Positions 31,731-41,258 are shown, counted from the first letter of the stretch. The stretch: DNA of 64,000 bases from Mycobacterium marseillense (GCF_010731675.1 NZ_AP022584.1:4092001-4156000), one strand, 5' to 3'. Notes: generated by a model not told the origin, from the sequence alone. A program made the numbers and translations.

Positions 31731-32761
31731 CGCGGTCCTCCCGGTCTGGATGGTGGCGACCCGCTTCGCCCGGCTCCGCCGCGCTCGCGATCGCCACCGG
31801 TGGATGGTGGCGACCCGCTTCGCCCGGCTCCGCCGCGCTCGCGATCGCCACCGGTGGATGGTGGCGACCCGAATTGCTCACGACGGCCCAAGCGCCGCAA
31901 CCGGATCCACTCGGCCAGACCGCGGGGGTCGCGACGGGTCACCAGAAAGAACCAGCCGAACCGAACCCATTCCTGCACCACCAGCTTGCGCAGGCCGGGC
32001 TGTGACTGCAGGTAGCCGCGGTTGCGGTAGGTGAAGAACCGCTTGGTGGCGTTGTCGGGATATTGGGTGTGCATGCGGCCGCCGAGGATCGGCCGGAATT
32101 CGTCGGATCCGCACGGATGCAGGTAGACCGCGTCCAGGCAGGTGCCGAACGGCAGGCCGGAACGCACCAGTCGCCGGTGCATCTCGACCTCGTCGCCGCG
32201 GATGAACAGCCGCAGATCCGGGACGCCGATCGATTCCAGCGTGGCGGCGCGGAACAGCGCGCCGTTGAACAACGACGCGATGCCACCCAACAGGTCCTGC
32301 CCGGCCTCGGTGCGCAATTCGCTTGCGCGCCTGCGCCATACCAGGCCGCGACGCAACGGAAATGCCAGCCGCGCCGCATCGTCGGAGTTGCACACCATCG
32401 GTGACACCTCGGCCAGGCCGTGCTTGTCCGCGCACGCCAGCAGGGTGGCCAGAACCTGCGAGTCCTGCGGGCGCCCGTCGTCGTCGGCCAGCCACACCCA
32501 CTCGGCGCCCAGCGCCAACGCGTGCAGCATGCCCAACGCGAAGCCGCCGGCCCCGCCGAGGTTGCGGCGCGAGCCCAGGTAGGTGGTCGGGATGGGTTGT
32601 CCCGCAACCAGTTCGCGGACGCGGCCGTCAGCCGGGAAATCGTTGTCGACGACGATCAGGTGGTCGGGCGGCCGGGTTTGCGTGCTCAGCACATCGAGGG
32701 ACTTGGCCAGCTCGTCGGGGCGCCGGTGGGTGACGACGACGGCGACGACGGTGTCACTCAT
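31727..32761 (-). CDS. glfT1: Galactofuranosyltransferase GlfT1 with repeat-extended C-terminus
   Basis: GlfT1 transfers the first galactofuranose residues from UDP-Galf onto the decaprenyl-linked linker unit. The 344-residue GT-A (GT2) enzyme has VAVVVTHRRPDELAKSLD at its start and the metal-binding WLADDDGRP motif. M. tuberculosis GlfT1 (Rv3782) is about 304 residues. The excess is a tail (residues 298-344) made of two copies of an 18-residue unit, GSPPSTGGDRERGGAGRS, encoded by a 54-bp tandem repeat. The ATG at 32761 overlaps the wzt end by 8 bases; a frame seven codons longer lies within wzt. Confidence 0.94.
   Translation of the reverse strand: MSDTVVAVVVTHRRPDELAKSLDVLSTQTRPPDHLIVVDNDFPADGRVRELVAGQPIPTTYLGSRRNLGGAGGFALGMLHALALGAEWVWLADDDGRPQDSQVLATLLACADKHGLAEVSPMVCNSDDAARLAFPLRRGLVWRRRASELRTEAGQDLLGGIASLFNGALFRAATLESIGVPDLRLFIRGDEVEMHRRLVRSGLPFGTCLDAVYLHPCGSDEFRPILGGRMHTQYPDNATKRFFTYRNRGYLQSQPGLRKLVVQEWVRFGWFFLVTRRDPRGLAEWIRLRRLGRREQFGSPPSTGGDRERGGAGRSGSPPSTGGDRERGGAGRSGSPPSRPGGPR
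31747..31871 (-). repeat. 54-bp MIRU-like tandem repeat, 2.3 copies
   Basis: Two identical 54-bp units (31747-31800 and 31801-31854) are followed by 17 bases of a third. The unit contains GGCGATCGCGAGCGCGGCGG on the minus strand, a type of sequence common between mycobacterial operon genes and similar to MIRU elements. It lies inside the 3' end of glfT1 and stops just before wzm. Because 54 is a multiple of three, copy-number change keeps the frame. Confidence 0.92.
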
Positions 32762-33581
32762 CCCCGGATGCCTGCTGGGCAAAGGGTTTGTCGGCGGCCG
32801 TCTCGGCCAGCACCTCGCGCACGTGCCGGGCCGCGTCCTCCCCCTCGTACGCCCGCACGACGTCCTCGATGCCGCCGGTCATGCGAATGACACCGTGGTC
32901 GATCCACATCGCCGTCTTGCACAGCCGGGCCAGGAACTCGTTGGAATGGCTGGCGAACACCAGGATTCCGGACCGCTCCACCAGGCCCTGCAACCGCGAC
33001 TGGGCCTTCTTCATGAAGTCGGCGTCCACCGCGCCCAAGCCTTCGTCGAGCAGCAGGATCTCGGGATCGATGCTGGTGACCACGCCCATCGCCAGCCGGA
33101 CCCGCATACCGGTGGAGTAGGTGCGCAGCGGCATCGACAGGTAGTCACCCAGCTCGGTGAACTCGGCGATCTCGTCGACCTTGGACTGCATCTGCTTTCG
33201 GGTCTGCCCGAGGAACAGGCCACGGATGATGATGTTCTCGTAGCCGGAGATCTCGGGGTCCATCCCGACGCCGAGGTCGAAGATCGGCGCCACCCGCCCG
33301 GTGACCTGCGCCCAGCCCCGGGTGGGCTCGTAGATGCCCGAAAGTAGGCGCAGCAGAGTCGATTTGCCCGCTCCGTTGTGGCCGACCAGGCCGACGCGGT
33401 CGCCCAGCTCGAGGGACATGGTGATGTCCCGCAACGCTTCGACGACGACGACGTTGGAGTTGTTGCGTCCGATCGTGCCGCCCGCCTTGCCCAGGAAGGC
33501 CTTCTTCAACGAGCGCGACTTCGCGTCGAAGATGGGAAATTCGACCCACGCGTTGTGCGTCTTGATGTGAGGACCCGACAC
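32754..33581 (-). CDS. wzt: Polysaccharide ABC exporter ATPase Wzt (RfbE)
   Basis: This is the nucleotide-binding subunit of the galactan exporter, partner of Wzm. The 275 residues show Walker A GHNGAGKST (67-75), the signature YSTGM (155-159) and Walker B ILLLDE (175-180) followed by the switch His in FASHS. There is no long C-terminal carbohydrate-binding domain, so export probably does not need a chain-end cap. The GTG start gives the length of M. tuberculosis Rv3781 (273). The stop lies inside the glfT1 start region (8-base overlap). Confidence 0.94.
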   Translation of the reverse strand: MSGPHIKTHNAWVEFPIFDAKSRSLKKAFLGKAGGTIGRNNSNVVVVEALRDITMSLELGDRVGLVGHNGAGKSTLLRLLSGIYEPTRGWAQVTGRVAPIFDLGVGMDPEISGYENIIIRGLFLGQTRKQMQSKVDEIAEFTELGDYLSMPLRTYSTGMRVRLAMGVVTSIDPEILLLDEGLGAVDADFMKKAQSRLQGLVERSGILVFASHSNEFLARLCKTAMWIDHGVIRMTGGIEDVVRAYEGEDAARHVREVLAETAADKPFAQQASGDE

Positions 33582-33601
33582 CGTGAACTACTCGAGGTCG
33601 C

Positions 33602-34111
33602 TTACAGGTACTGGCCGTGCCCGGGCGCGCCGCCCGGCTTGCCGATGCCCGGGGGAAGCGCGCCCTGGCGCATCTTCTCCAACTGGGCGCGGGCGGCCAT
33701 CTGCTGGGCGAACAGTGCGGTCTGGATGCCGTGGAAGAGCCCTTCCAGCCAGCCGACCAACTGCGCTTGGGCGATGCGCAATTCGGCGTCCGAGGGCGCG
33801 GCGTCCTCGTTGAAGGGCAAGGTGAGGCGATCGAGTTCCTCGCGCAGTTCCGGCGCCAAGCCCTCTTCCAGCTCCCGGATGCTGGTCGCGTGGATCTCGC
33901 GCAGCCGGTTGCGGCTGGCGTCGTCGAGCGGCGCCGCGCGCACTTCCTCGAGCAGTTGCTTGATCATGGTCCCGATCCGCATCACCTTTGCCGGCTGCTC
34001 GACCAGATCGGTCAGGGAGCGCTCGTCGGCGTCATCGTCGGCGATGGCCATGATGCGCGGGTCGACGCCGCCGATGATTTCGACGTCGTCGTCATCGTTG
34101 CGGGTACTCAA
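33602..34111 (-). CDS. bpa: Bacterial proteasome activator Bpa (PafE)
   Basis: Bpa forms a dodecameric ring that opens the 20S proteasome without ATP and feeds it unfolded proteins. The 169-residue protein has an acidic start (STRNDDDDVEIIGG), a four-helix core with VEQPAKVMRIGTMIKQLLEE and WLEGLFHGIQTALFAQQM, and the C-terminal GQYL tail that docks in the proteasome alpha-ring. I chose a TTG start at 34111, preceded by AAAGGATGG, because the homologous protein begins at this point; frames upstream have no better start. It lies 20 bases before wzt, although the functions seem unrelated. Confidence 0.93.
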   Translation of the reverse strand: MSTRNDDDDVEIIGGVDPRIMAIADDDADERSLTDLVEQPAKVMRIGTMIKQLLEEVRAAPLDDASRNRLREIHATSIRELEEGLAPELREELDRLTLPFNEDAAPSDAELRIAQAQLVGWLEGLFHGIQTALFAQQMAARAQLEKMRQGALPPGIGKPGGAPGHGQYL

Positions 34112-34133
34112 TACTTCACCATCCTTTTGTGGA

Positions 34134-36119
34134 CTATGAGTGTGGCGTCGTGGCGTTTGGGCGCCATTCATAAATTCGGGCACCGCCATTGTCGTAGATC
34201 AGCGCCCACGACTTCGACTTATCCAGTGACACTAGTCCGTCGGGTACGGCGAACCCCCGGACAGTCGGCGAGCTGGTGTAGATGTACCGAATATTGAGCG
34301 CTTTAATCGCTTCGAGGACCCTCGGATCGGAGTCGCCCCGGCGGGCCGAGGTCCAGAAGATGTAGCGGTTGGGGCCCGGTCCCATCTGTTGCGGGTAGTC
34401 GTAGTGCGTCCACAGGGGATGCAGGTCGGCGACGGCGTACATCCACGCCGTGCCGTCGGTGTTGGCGTTGCCGATCATGGTCTGGCGGGCGCCGGGCAGC
34501 TTGGACAGATAGGCCATGGCCATCAGATCGCGTTCGTCGATCATCACCGAGTCGTATTTGTCGCCGAACAGCCACAGGTGCCGATAGAGGTAGTGATACG
34601 CGCTGAGCACCGTGGTCGCCACCAGCAGCACCGCGGTGACCGACACCCAGACCGGGGCGGGCAGCGGTTTGAACCGGTTGGCCAGCCGTCGGGCGCCGGC
34701 CACGACGCCCATCACGATCGTGAACAAGGCGATGCCGGCCATCGGCTCCAGCAGCAGCGTGGTGGCGGCCGCGATCCGGCGCGGATCTTTGTAGAAGAAC
34801 TCGCCGAACATCCCGGCCACCGCCCCGATCGGGCCGCCGATCGGAGTCCCGGCGTCCACGTTCACCACGATCAGCAGCAGCCACAGGGCCAGCGGCCACC
34901 AGAGCCGCTTGACCAGCAGGATGACGCCGCCGAGGGCGGCCAGCGCGATCAGCCAGTACTGGACCGGGAAGTCGTTGAGGTGGCGGGAGTGCTGGAAGAC
35001 GGCGTCGAAGAGCCCGCGCTTCTTGCTGAGGTAGGTGAGAAACGAGTGCCCGGCGATGATGTCTTCCTGCTCCTGGACGCTGATGAACTGCGGCAACAGG
35101 ATCAACCCGGACACCACCGCGACGCAGGCCAGGGCCGCCACGTCGGACAGCCTGCCGCGCACCGGATGCCACAGCGCATCCAAGAGCCACCAGGCCAGCA
35201 GCAACAGCAGCACGATCACCCCGCCGGTGATGTGCACCGACATGACACCCACCAGCGCCAGCACCGCCGCGGGGATGCGGTCGCGGTGCCGCAACGTGGA
35301 GGTGATCAACACGAACGCCGGGACCGCGGCGCCGTAGGCCGCCAAGTTGGGCATCGCGGCGACGGCGAATTCGACGTAGGGGACCGCCGTGAACGATGCG
35401 GCCAGCATGGCGGCGGTCGCCGCGGCACCCGCGGTGCGCCATTCGCCCCAGGTAGTGCGCAACACCCGCCAGGTGAGCAGCGCCGCGCCGGTCGGAAACA
35501 GCCACACTGATGCGGCCACCGAGTTCAACGTGTAGCCCGTGGTCGGTGCGGCCCCGGTCAGTTGGCAGAACACCGCGGCCAGGGCGTGGAACACCGACGG
35601 GTAGTACAGCGTGTGGTGCGTCTCGACGTTGCGCAGCTCGCCCATGTGGGTGGACGACGCCTGGCCGGTGTCGAGGATGAATCGCACCTCGTTGGCGTGC
35701 CAGACCGCATCCCAGGTGCTCGGGATGGTCTGCCAATGGGCGTCCAGGCCGCGGTAGGCGGCCCACATGATGAGCAGGGCCCCCAGCGCCACCCCGGCCG
35801 CCACCGTGATGGCCGGCCAGCGGCTGACCCCGCGGGCCTCTTCTTCTTGCGCGGCCTCGCCGCGCTGGTAGCGGCCGAGCAGCAGCTGAAGGCCCGTCAT
35901 CACCAGGCACATCACCGCCAGCGCGGCCAGCGCGGTCCAACCGTTCCACGGTATTCCGATGGCGCCAAACGGAATAATGGCGAGTGCCACCACGCCGTAG
36001 GTCAGCGCCGGGCCGACCGCAACAGCGACCGGCCAAGACAACTGACTGATACGTGCGATGATCGCCCCGGGCGCTATCAGCAAAAACAATGCAATGAGCG
36101 TTCCGAACCAGAGCCCCAC
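34134..36119 (-). CDS. Large GT-C-like membrane protein (Rv3779-like)
   Basis: This 661-residue protein has about twelve hydrophobic helices and a soluble C-terminal periplasmic domain ending in [10 protein letters not shown]. It resembles a GT-C glycosyltransferase. M. tuberculosis Rv3779 (666 residues) in this position has been linked to polyprenyl-phosphomannose synthesis, but I cannot confirm the activity here. The GTG at 36119 ([18 protein letters not shown]) was chosen to match that length and because the longer frame runs under the divergent gene. bpa follows after 22 bases. Confidence 0.8.
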   Translation of the reverse strand: MGLWFGTLIALFLLIAPGAIIARISQLSWPVAVAVGPALTYGVVALAIIPFGAIGIPWNGWTALAALAVMCLVMTGLQLLLGRYQRGEAAQEEEARGVSRWPAITVAAGVALGALLIMWAAYRGLDAHWQTIPSTWDAVWHANEVRFILDTGQASSTHMGELRNVETHHTLYYPSVFHALAAVFCQLTGAAPTTGYTLNSVAASVWLFPTGAALLTWRVLRTTWGEWRTAGAAATAAMLAASFTAVPYVEFAVAAMPNLAAYGAAVPAFVLITSTLRHRDRIPAAVLALVGVMSVHITGGVIVLLLLLAWWLLDALWHPVRGRLSDVAALACVAVVSGLILLPQFISVQEQEDIIAGHSFLTYLSKKRGLFDAVFQHSRHLNDFPVQYWLIALAALGGVILLVKRLWWPLALWLLLIVVNVDAGTPIGGPIGAVAGMFGEFFYKDPRRIAAATTLLLEPMAGIALFTIVMGVVAGARRLANRFKPLPAPVWVSVTAVLLVATTVLSAYHYLYRHLWLFGDKYDSVMIDERDLMAMAYLSKLPGARQTMIGNANTDGTAWMYAVADLHPLWTHYDYPQQMGPGPNRYIFWTSARRGDSDPRVLEAIKALNIRYIYTSSPTVRGFAVPDGLVSLDKSKSWALIYDNGGARIYEWRPNATTPHS

Positions 36120-36248
36120 TCGACTAGTATGGCTGGCCGGGTGCCCTGGCTCGGGAGGCCACCGACTGGCCGGAACGGCTTGGACCCTTTCAAGGCACCC
36201 GCTACCGTCACAGTTTCGCAAAAACGCGGAAGCTTTAAGGTGGCCCAC

Positions 36249-37445
36249 ATGGCATACGACGTCGCCCGGGTGCGCGGACTGCATCCGTCGCTGGGTGACG
36301 GGTGGGTACACTTCGACGCCCCCGCCGGAATGCTGATTCCCGACTCCGTCGCGACCACGGTGTCGACGGCTTTCCGCAGGTCTGGGCCCACCACCGTGGG
36401 GGCGCACCCGTCGGCGCAGCGCAGTGCCGCCATCTTGGAGGCGGCCCGGGCGGCGGTGGCCGACCTGTTCAACGTCGAACCCGCGGGCGTGGTGCTGGGC
36501 GCCGATCGCGCGATCCTGCTCTCCGCGCTGGCCGAGGCGTCGTCGTCGCGGGCCGGCCTGGGCTACGAGGTCATCGTCAGCCGCCTGGACGAGGAAGCCA
36601 ACATCGCCCCGTGGCTGCGGGCGGCGCATCGGTACGGGGCCAAGGTCAAGTGGGCCGAGATCGACATCGAGACGGGTGAGCTGCCGACGTGGCAGTGGGA
36701 GGGCCTGATCGGGAAGTCGACTCGGCTGGTCGCCGTCGCCTCGGCGTCCGCGACGATGGGCACGGTCACCGACCTGCGGGCGATGACCAAGCTGGTGCAC
36801 GACGTCGGCGGCCTCGTGGTGGTCGACCATTCCGCCGCCGCGCCCTACCGGCTGCTGGACATGAGGGAAACCGACGCCGACGTGGTGGCGGTGAACGCCG
36901 CCGCGTGGGGCGGCCCCCCGATCGGGGCGATCGTGTTCCGCGACCCGGCACTACTCAACTCGTTCAGCTCCATCTCGGCCGACCCCAAGGCCACCGGTGC
37001 GGCGCGCCTGGAGATCGGTGCGCACCAGTTCGGTCTGCTGGCCGGGGTCGTCGCCAGCATCGAGTACTTGGCATCGCTCGACGAATCCGCCCGCGGCACC
37101 CGGCGCGAACGCCTGGCGGTGTCGATGCAATCGGCCACCTCGTACCTGAACCGGATCTACGACTACCTGATGGTGTCGTTGCGCTCGCTGCCGTTGGTGA
37201 TGGTCATCGGCCGCCCGGAGGTGCGCATCCCGGTGGTCAGCTTCGCCCTGAACGGTGTGCCCGCCGAACGGGTGGTGCAGCGGTTGGCGGACAACGGGAT
37301 TCTGGCCGTCACCAACGAAAGCTCGCGCGCGCTCGACGTGTTGGGTGTCAACGACATCGGCGGCGCGGTCACCGTCGGGCTGGCGCACTATTCGACGACG
37401 GCCGAGGTCGACCAGTTGGTGCGCGCGCTGGCCTCCCTGGGCTAA
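36249..37445 (+). CDS. Cysteine desulfurase-like class V aminotransferase fold protein (Rv3778c-like)
   Basis: This 398-residue protein has the class V PLP-fold of NifS/SufS relatives, with [15 protein letters not shown] holding Asp193 and His194 in the cofactor-ring position. In relatives the next motif, of the type SAYKFFGPHIG, carries the PLP-binding lysine; here it reads [12 protein letters not shown], with Ala219 where lysine is expected. Conventional PLP catalysis is therefore doubtful. The ATG is preceded by AAGGTGG and gives the length of M. tuberculosis Rv3778c. It is divergent from the Rv3779-like gene (129 bases) and convergent with the oxidoreductase gene. Confidence 0.85.
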   Translation: MAYDVARVRGLHPSLGDGWVHFDAPAGMLIPDSVATTVSTAFRRSGPTTVGAHPSAQRSAAILEAARAAVADLFNVEPAGVVLGADRAILLSALAEASSSRAGLGYEVIVSRLDEEANIAPWLRAAHRYGAKVKWAEIDIETGELPTWQWEGLIGKSTRLVAVASASATMGTVTDLRAMTKLVHDVGGLVVVDHSAAAPYRLLDMRETDADVVAVNAAAWGGPPIGAIVFRDPALLNSFSSISADPKATGAARLEIGAHQFGLLAGVVASIEYLASLDESARGTRRERLAVSMQSATSYLNRIYDYLMVSLRSLPLVMVIGRPEVRIPVVSFALNGVPAERVVQRLADNGILAVTNESSRALDVLGVNDIGGAVTVGLAHYSTTAEVDQLVRALASLG

Positions 37446-37520
37446 CGCTTTGGTCGCGAACTTAACGCCACGGCGAAAATCCGGCCCGAAAATCGCAGCC
37501 ACGTTACGCTCGCGAATCCG

Positions 37521-38489
37521 CTAGACGGTCAGGACGATCTTCCCGGTCACCTTGCCGGCCACCAGCCGTTGATGCGCCTCGCCGGCCTGCTGGATGGGCA
37601 AGCGGGCGCCGATGATCGGCCGCACCCGGCCGTCGGCCACCATGGGCCACGCCGAGGCCGTCACCGCCTGCACGATCTCGCTCTTGCTGTTCGACCCGGC
37701 GGTCGGCCGCCCGCGCAGCGTGGTGCCGATGACCCGCGCCCGCTTGGCGAGCAGTTTGCCGATGTTGAGCTCGCCCTTGATGCCGCCCTGCATCCCGATG
37801 ATGACGAGCTGTCCGTCGCTGGCCAGGGCGTCGATGTTGCGGTCCAGATAGGCCGCGCCCATGATGTCGAAGATCACGTCGGCGCCCCCGGACTCCTGTA
37901 GCCGCGCGACGAAGTCTTCGTGGTGGTAGTTGATGGTGATGTCGGCGCCCAGCTCGCGGCAGAAGTCGAGCTTCTCCGTCGAGCCGGCGGTGACCGCCAC
38001 CCGGGCCCCGAGCGCCCGCGCGATCTGAATGGCGTGGCTGCCGATGCCGCTGGCCCCGCCGTGCATCAGCAGCAGCTGGCCCTCCCCCAGGTGCGCGGTC
38101 ATCACCAGGTTCGACCACACCGTACAGGCGACTTCCGGCAGCCCGGCGGCGTCGACGAGGTCCACACCGGCGGGGATTGGCAGCACCTGCCCGGCCGGGA
38201 CGGCGACATATTCGGCGTACCCTCCGCCAGCCAGCAGCGCGCAAACCTCTTGCCCCGCAGACCATTCCGTGACGCCGTCGCCGACCTCGGCGACGACGCC
38301 GGAGACCTCCATGCCGATGGTCTCGCTGGCGCCGGGCGGGGGCGGATACTTGCCGGCGGCCTGCAGCACGTCGGCGCGGTTCACACCGGCGGCGGCCACC
38401 TTGACCACGATTTCGCCGGGTCCGGCGGACACGTCGGCTACTTCCTGCCAGGACAGTTGCTCAGGGGATTCGGCGACGATGGCGCGCAT
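37521..38489 (-). CDS. Zinc-free NAD(P)H quinone oxidoreductase, MDR family (Rv3777-like)
   Basis: This 322-residue medium-chain dehydrogenase/reductase belongs to the quinone oxidoreductase (PIG3-like) branch. An N-terminal GroES-like domain with AAGVNRADVLQAAGKYPPPPG is followed by a Rossmann domain with HGGASGIGSHAIQIARALGA and the cofactor strand VAVTAGSTEK. No zinc-ligand cysteines are visible. The substrate is unknown. The ATG at 38489 was chosen over a GTG three codons upstream; neither has a clear ribosome binding site. M. tuberculosis Rv3777 is in the same place. Confidence 0.87.
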   Translation of the reverse strand: MRAIVAESPEQLSWQEVADVSAGPGEIVVKVAAAGVNRADVLQAAGKYPPPPGASETIGMEVSGVVAEVGDGVTEWSAGQEVCALLAGGGYAEYVAVPAGQVLPIPAGVDLVDAAGLPEVACTVWSNLVMTAHLGEGQLLLMHGGASGIGSHAIQIARALGARVAVTAGSTEKLDFCRELGADITINYHHEDFVARLQESGGADVIFDIMGAAYLDRNIDALASDGQLVIIGMQGGIKGELNIGKLLAKRARVIGTTLRGRPTAGSNSKSEIVQAVTASAWPMVADGRVRPIIGARLPIQQAGEAHQRLVAGKVTGKIVLTV

Positions 38490-38526
38490 GGCGGCCACGC
38501 TACCGGCCCCCGTTACCCTTGTCCGT

Positions 38527-38613
38527 GGTGGCGTGGCAGAGCGGCCTAATGCACTCGCCTTGAAAGCGAGAGACGGCTAAAACCGTCCGGGGGTTCAAAT
38601 CCCTCCGCCACCG
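38527..38613 (+). tRNA. tRNA-Ser(UGA)
   Basis: The acceptor stem GGTGGCG pairs with CGCCACC, with discriminator G at 38613. The anticodon stem CTCGC/GCGAG holds the loop CTTGAAA, anticodon TGA. A long variable arm (GACGG/CCGTC) marks a class II serine tRNA. CCA is not encoded. It lies 4 bases from the stop of the opposing Vms1-like gene. Confidence 0.97.
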
Positions 38614-38616
38614 CTC

Positions 38617-39738
38617 TTATCGGTCGACGTTCTGGTGCAGCGTCGGCGCATAGCGCAGCACCGCACCGACCCCGTCGGCCGGCGAGATCCGCTCGTCGGT
38701 GCGCACCAGGGCCGCACCGACCGAAATCGCGGAGACCGGCAAAGCCTCGTCGGCCCGCAGCGTCTTGGCGGGAGCGGCGCCCTGCTCGGACAGCACGTTT
38801 TCGTCGGGCGCAATCGTCGTCAGGCCCTCGTCGGCCACCACGGTCGCGTCGCCGATGTCGCCGATGATCAGCGTCTCCACCGCGCCTTGGCGCAGCGCCG
38901 AGCACACCGGGCCGAGTCCCTCGGCCGCCAGTCCGGAATGCCGCCCGATCTCGGCGGTAAACCGTTGTGCCGCATCGTCGATCGTGCGCAGCTGGCGCTT
39001 CACGAACTCGTCCTCGATGGCCTGCTCGATCTCGCCGAAGTCATGGCCGCTGTGTCGCGCCCCGACCTCGAGCGCCACAGCGCGGTCGTGCAGCCGTTCC
39101 GGCAGCGCGGCCAGCAGATCGGAGCGCGACCGCACCTCACCGACCACGAAGATCACCTCGACCGCCTTGTCGTCGGCGAGCTCGGCGACGCGATCAGCGA
39201 CCGCGCGCACGTTCTTGCGCGCGGCCTCGTCGGTGCGCAACTGAGGGTCGCCGTATCCGGCGGTCTCGGCCCCCGCGGCCTTGTGCACGGGGTAGCCGCC
39301 GCCGTCGACGGTCTCGGTGCGCAGCGTCCCGCCGATGTGGGTCGTGATGTCGGCGCCGCTGTGGTCGACGACCACCAGGACATAGTCCGGGTGATCGAAG
39401 CTCTGCTCGAGAATCGGTACCAGGTAAGGCAATTCGGACACCCGGGCGACGTTGACGGCGGGACCGCGGGCCAAGTGCTCGTTGATCACCACACCGTCGG
39501 CGCTGGCGATCACCGCCCGGCCGCTTCGGCCGATCGGGGGACGCAGGTTCATGACCGCGTCCTCGATCGCGTCGATCACCGTGGCGTCGGCGTGTGAGCG
39601 TTCGAGGTCTTCTTTGACCGCCCGCCACTTGAGCTCGAGCTGAGCCTCGGCGTCATGGGTGTCGTGCGAGTCGTCGAAATACACCGAAACGAACGGCCCC
39701 GGTGCGTCCAGCAGTTTGCGGAAGCGTTGCGAGTCCAT
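38617..39738 (-). CDS. Vms1/Ankzf1-type (eRF1-like) family protein, Rv2629-like
   Basis: This 373-residue protein is a paralogue of M. tuberculosis Rv2629 (about 374), with the shared GPFVSVYFDDSHDTHDAE start, VVVDHSGADI and GEVRSRSDLLAALPER segments. The family has an eRF1/VLRF1-like fold related to eukaryotic Vms1/Ankzf1, which release peptides from tRNA on stalled ribosomes; activity in mycobacteria is not established. The ATG at 39738 has AAGG just upstream; a frame 11 codons longer adds non-conserved residues. Rv2629 lies elsewhere in M. tuberculosis, so this is a different genomic place or an extra copy. Confidence 0.82.
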   Translation of the reverse strand: MDSQRFRKLLDAPGPFVSVYFDDSHDTHDAEAQLELKWRAVKEDLERSHADATVIDAIEDAVMNLRPPIGRSGRAVIASADGVVINEHLARGPAVNVARVSELPYLVPILEQSFDHPDYVLVVVDHSGADITTHIGGTLRTETVDGGGYPVHKAAGAETAGYGDPQLRTDEAARKNVRAVADRVAELADDKAVEVIFVVGEVRSRSDLLAALPERLHDRAVALEVGARHSGHDFGEIEQAIEDEFVKRQLRTIDDAAQRFTAEIGRHSGLAAEGLGPVCSALRQGAVETLIIGDIGDATVVADEGLTTIAPDENVLSEQGAAPAKTLRADEALPVSAISVGAALVRTDERISPADGVGAVLRYAPTLHQNVDR

Positions 39739-39777
39739 GCCTTGTTGGTTGCCCCGCGAGCCGGAGGGCAAACACCT

Positions 39778-39966
39778 TTAGCTTCGATCGCCCTCGCTGT
39801 CGTCGAAGAAATGCCAGTCGCCGTCGTGCTCGACTTCCATGCGCCAGCCGAGCTCGCTGTTGTCGGCCTTGTTGTCGACGAACCATGCGTGTGCGTCGTC
39901 GGCGCTGTCGATGTCTTTGGTCGCGACGACCTCGCCCTTCGGATTTAGCACTCGATAGGTAGCCAT
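39778..39966 (-). CDS. Small conserved hypothetical protein
   Basis: This is a 62-residue acidic protein starting MATYRVLNPKGEVVATKDI and containing WRMEVEHDGDWHFFDD. It has no signal peptide or membrane segment. Codon use and a clear ATG support a real gene. It lies 39 bases upstream of the Vms1-like gene on the same strand and may be co-transcribed with it. I do not recognise a function. Confidence 0.7.
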   Translation of the reverse strand: MATYRVLNPKGEVVATKDIDSADDAHAWFVDNKADNSELGWRMEVEHDGDWHFFDDSEGDRS

Positions 39967-39994
39967 GACGGCAGGGTTCCCACTGCCGTGGTCG

Positions 39995-41233
39995 TTAACC
40001 CGTGGGGATTTCGGCGGCGATCGTGTCCATCAGGGCCGTATACCGGCGGGCCTCCGGGTCCCGCCCGGGCTTGCCGCTGCTCACCACGCCGGCCGACAGC
40101 CCGCGGGCGGGGTCGGCCCAGATCGCGATGTTGACCAGGCCGAGGTTGCCGAACGCGTGCGGCGCGTTGCGCCCGAAGGGCCCCCACCGGTCGGTGCCGA
40201 GGATGTAGCCGGTGCCCCACCGGGCCGGTTGCAGCCCGACCGCGAAATCCGGTCGCAGCCTTCGGCATTCGGCTATCGCGCCATACATCGTCTCCGGACT
40301 GATGACCCGCACCCCGTCGAGTTCGCCTCCGCGACGCCAGATCTCGGCGAACCGCGACATCTCTTGGGCGTTCGACACCGTGTTGGACGACGGGATGATG
40401 GTGGTCAAGAACAGCTTGGAGTTCGTGTACGGAATGATCTCGTGCACGGTTCCGCCGATCGCTTTGCGGAAGATCTGGGCGACCACCGGCGGCAGCGTTC
40501 GCCCGGTGGCGTGACTCGGCGCGACCAGCGGCAGGTCCTGCTCGGCGACGCCAAAGTTGGTCCAGCGGAAACCGAGTGGATCGAGGATCTCGGAGCCCAG
40601 GATTTCGCGAATCTCCTTGCCGGTGGCCGCATACACGATCTCGCGCACCAGGGGACCCCACGTCAGCGCGTGATACATGTGAAACAGCCCGGGGCGGTAC
40701 AGAGGGCGCAGTTCGCCGAGCTTGCGCTGCGCGTACTCGTGGTCGTCGGCGCGCGTGACGTCCGGCCGCGGACCCGTCGGGAACGGCAACCCGGCGCTGT
40801 GTGTCATCACGTGTCGGAGGGTGATCCGATGCTTGCCGTGGCTGGTGAAGGTGGGGATGTAGTCGCAGACCCGGTCGTCGAGTGAGAAGACGCCACGCTC
40901 AGCGAGCATGTGCACCACGGTCGCCGCCATCCCCTTGGCCGCCGAATACACGCAAAACGGCGTGTCGGGCGTGACGGGGATCTGCTCGGCGTCGGGCGGG
41001 TCGCTGGGGGCGTTGCCCCAGCCGTGCCCGATCGCGCGGTTGAGCACGACGCGCCCGTGGTGCCGCAGGCACAACTGGATCGCCGGATGAAAGCCGGCCC
41101 GGTACCAATGCCGCGTTGCCTGCCAGATCCGGTCTATCGCGGCGCTGTCGATGTCGGAGTGGTCTTCCGCGCCGATCGTCGTCACCGCGTCCAGGTCCGC
41201 CGGTAGACGGATCTTGCCGTCAGGAGTTGTCAC
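39995..41233 (-). CDS. lipE: Beta-lactamase-fold esterase LipE
   Basis: This 412-residue serine hydrolase has the class C beta-lactamase/EstB fold. The nucleophile motif SxxK is S97-A-A-K100 in FCVYSAAKGM, and RHVMTHSAGLP is the conserved following segment. A Tyr in MYHALTWG is the likely second catalytic residue. M. tuberculosis LipE (Rv3775, about 415) is in the same context. It probably acts on lipid or xenobiotic esters; no signal peptide is visible. The GTG at 41233 was chosen for length; the longer frame has an Arg-rich, non-conserved start. echA21 lies 25 bases upstream. Confidence 0.87.
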   Translation of the reverse strand: MTTPDGKIRLPADLDAVTTIGAEDHSDIDSAAIDRIWQATRHWYRAGFHPAIQLCLRHHGRVVLNRAIGHGWGNAPSDPPDAEQIPVTPDTPFCVYSAAKGMAATVVHMLAERGVFSLDDRVCDYIPTFTSHGKHRITLRHVMTHSAGLPFPTGPRPDVTRADDHEYAQRKLGELRPLYRPGLFHMYHALTWGPLVREIVYAATGKEIREILGSEILDPLGFRWTNFGVAEQDLPLVAPSHATGRTLPPVVAQIFRKAIGGTVHEIIPYTNSKLFLTTIIPSSNTVSNAQEMSRFAEIWRRGGELDGVRVISPETMYGAIAECRRLRPDFAVGLQPARWGTGYILGTDRWGPFGRNAPHAFGNLGLVNIAIWADPARGLSAGVVSSGKPGRDPEARRYTALMDTIAAEIPTG

Positions 41234-41258
41234 CTCAGCGAGGGTACGTGTCGCCGGA

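Noticed and set aside
31690..32034. Plus-strand frames reading through the 54-bp repeat (VATRFARLRRARDRH units)
   Set aside because: They are the reverse reading of the glfT1 repeat, have no ribosome binding site and lie opposite a well-supported gene.
36120..36830. A 237-codon upstream extension of the Rv3779-like gene
   Set aside because: The extension runs under the divergent PLP-fold gene and is unlike any membrane protein start; the GTG at 36119 fits the family length.
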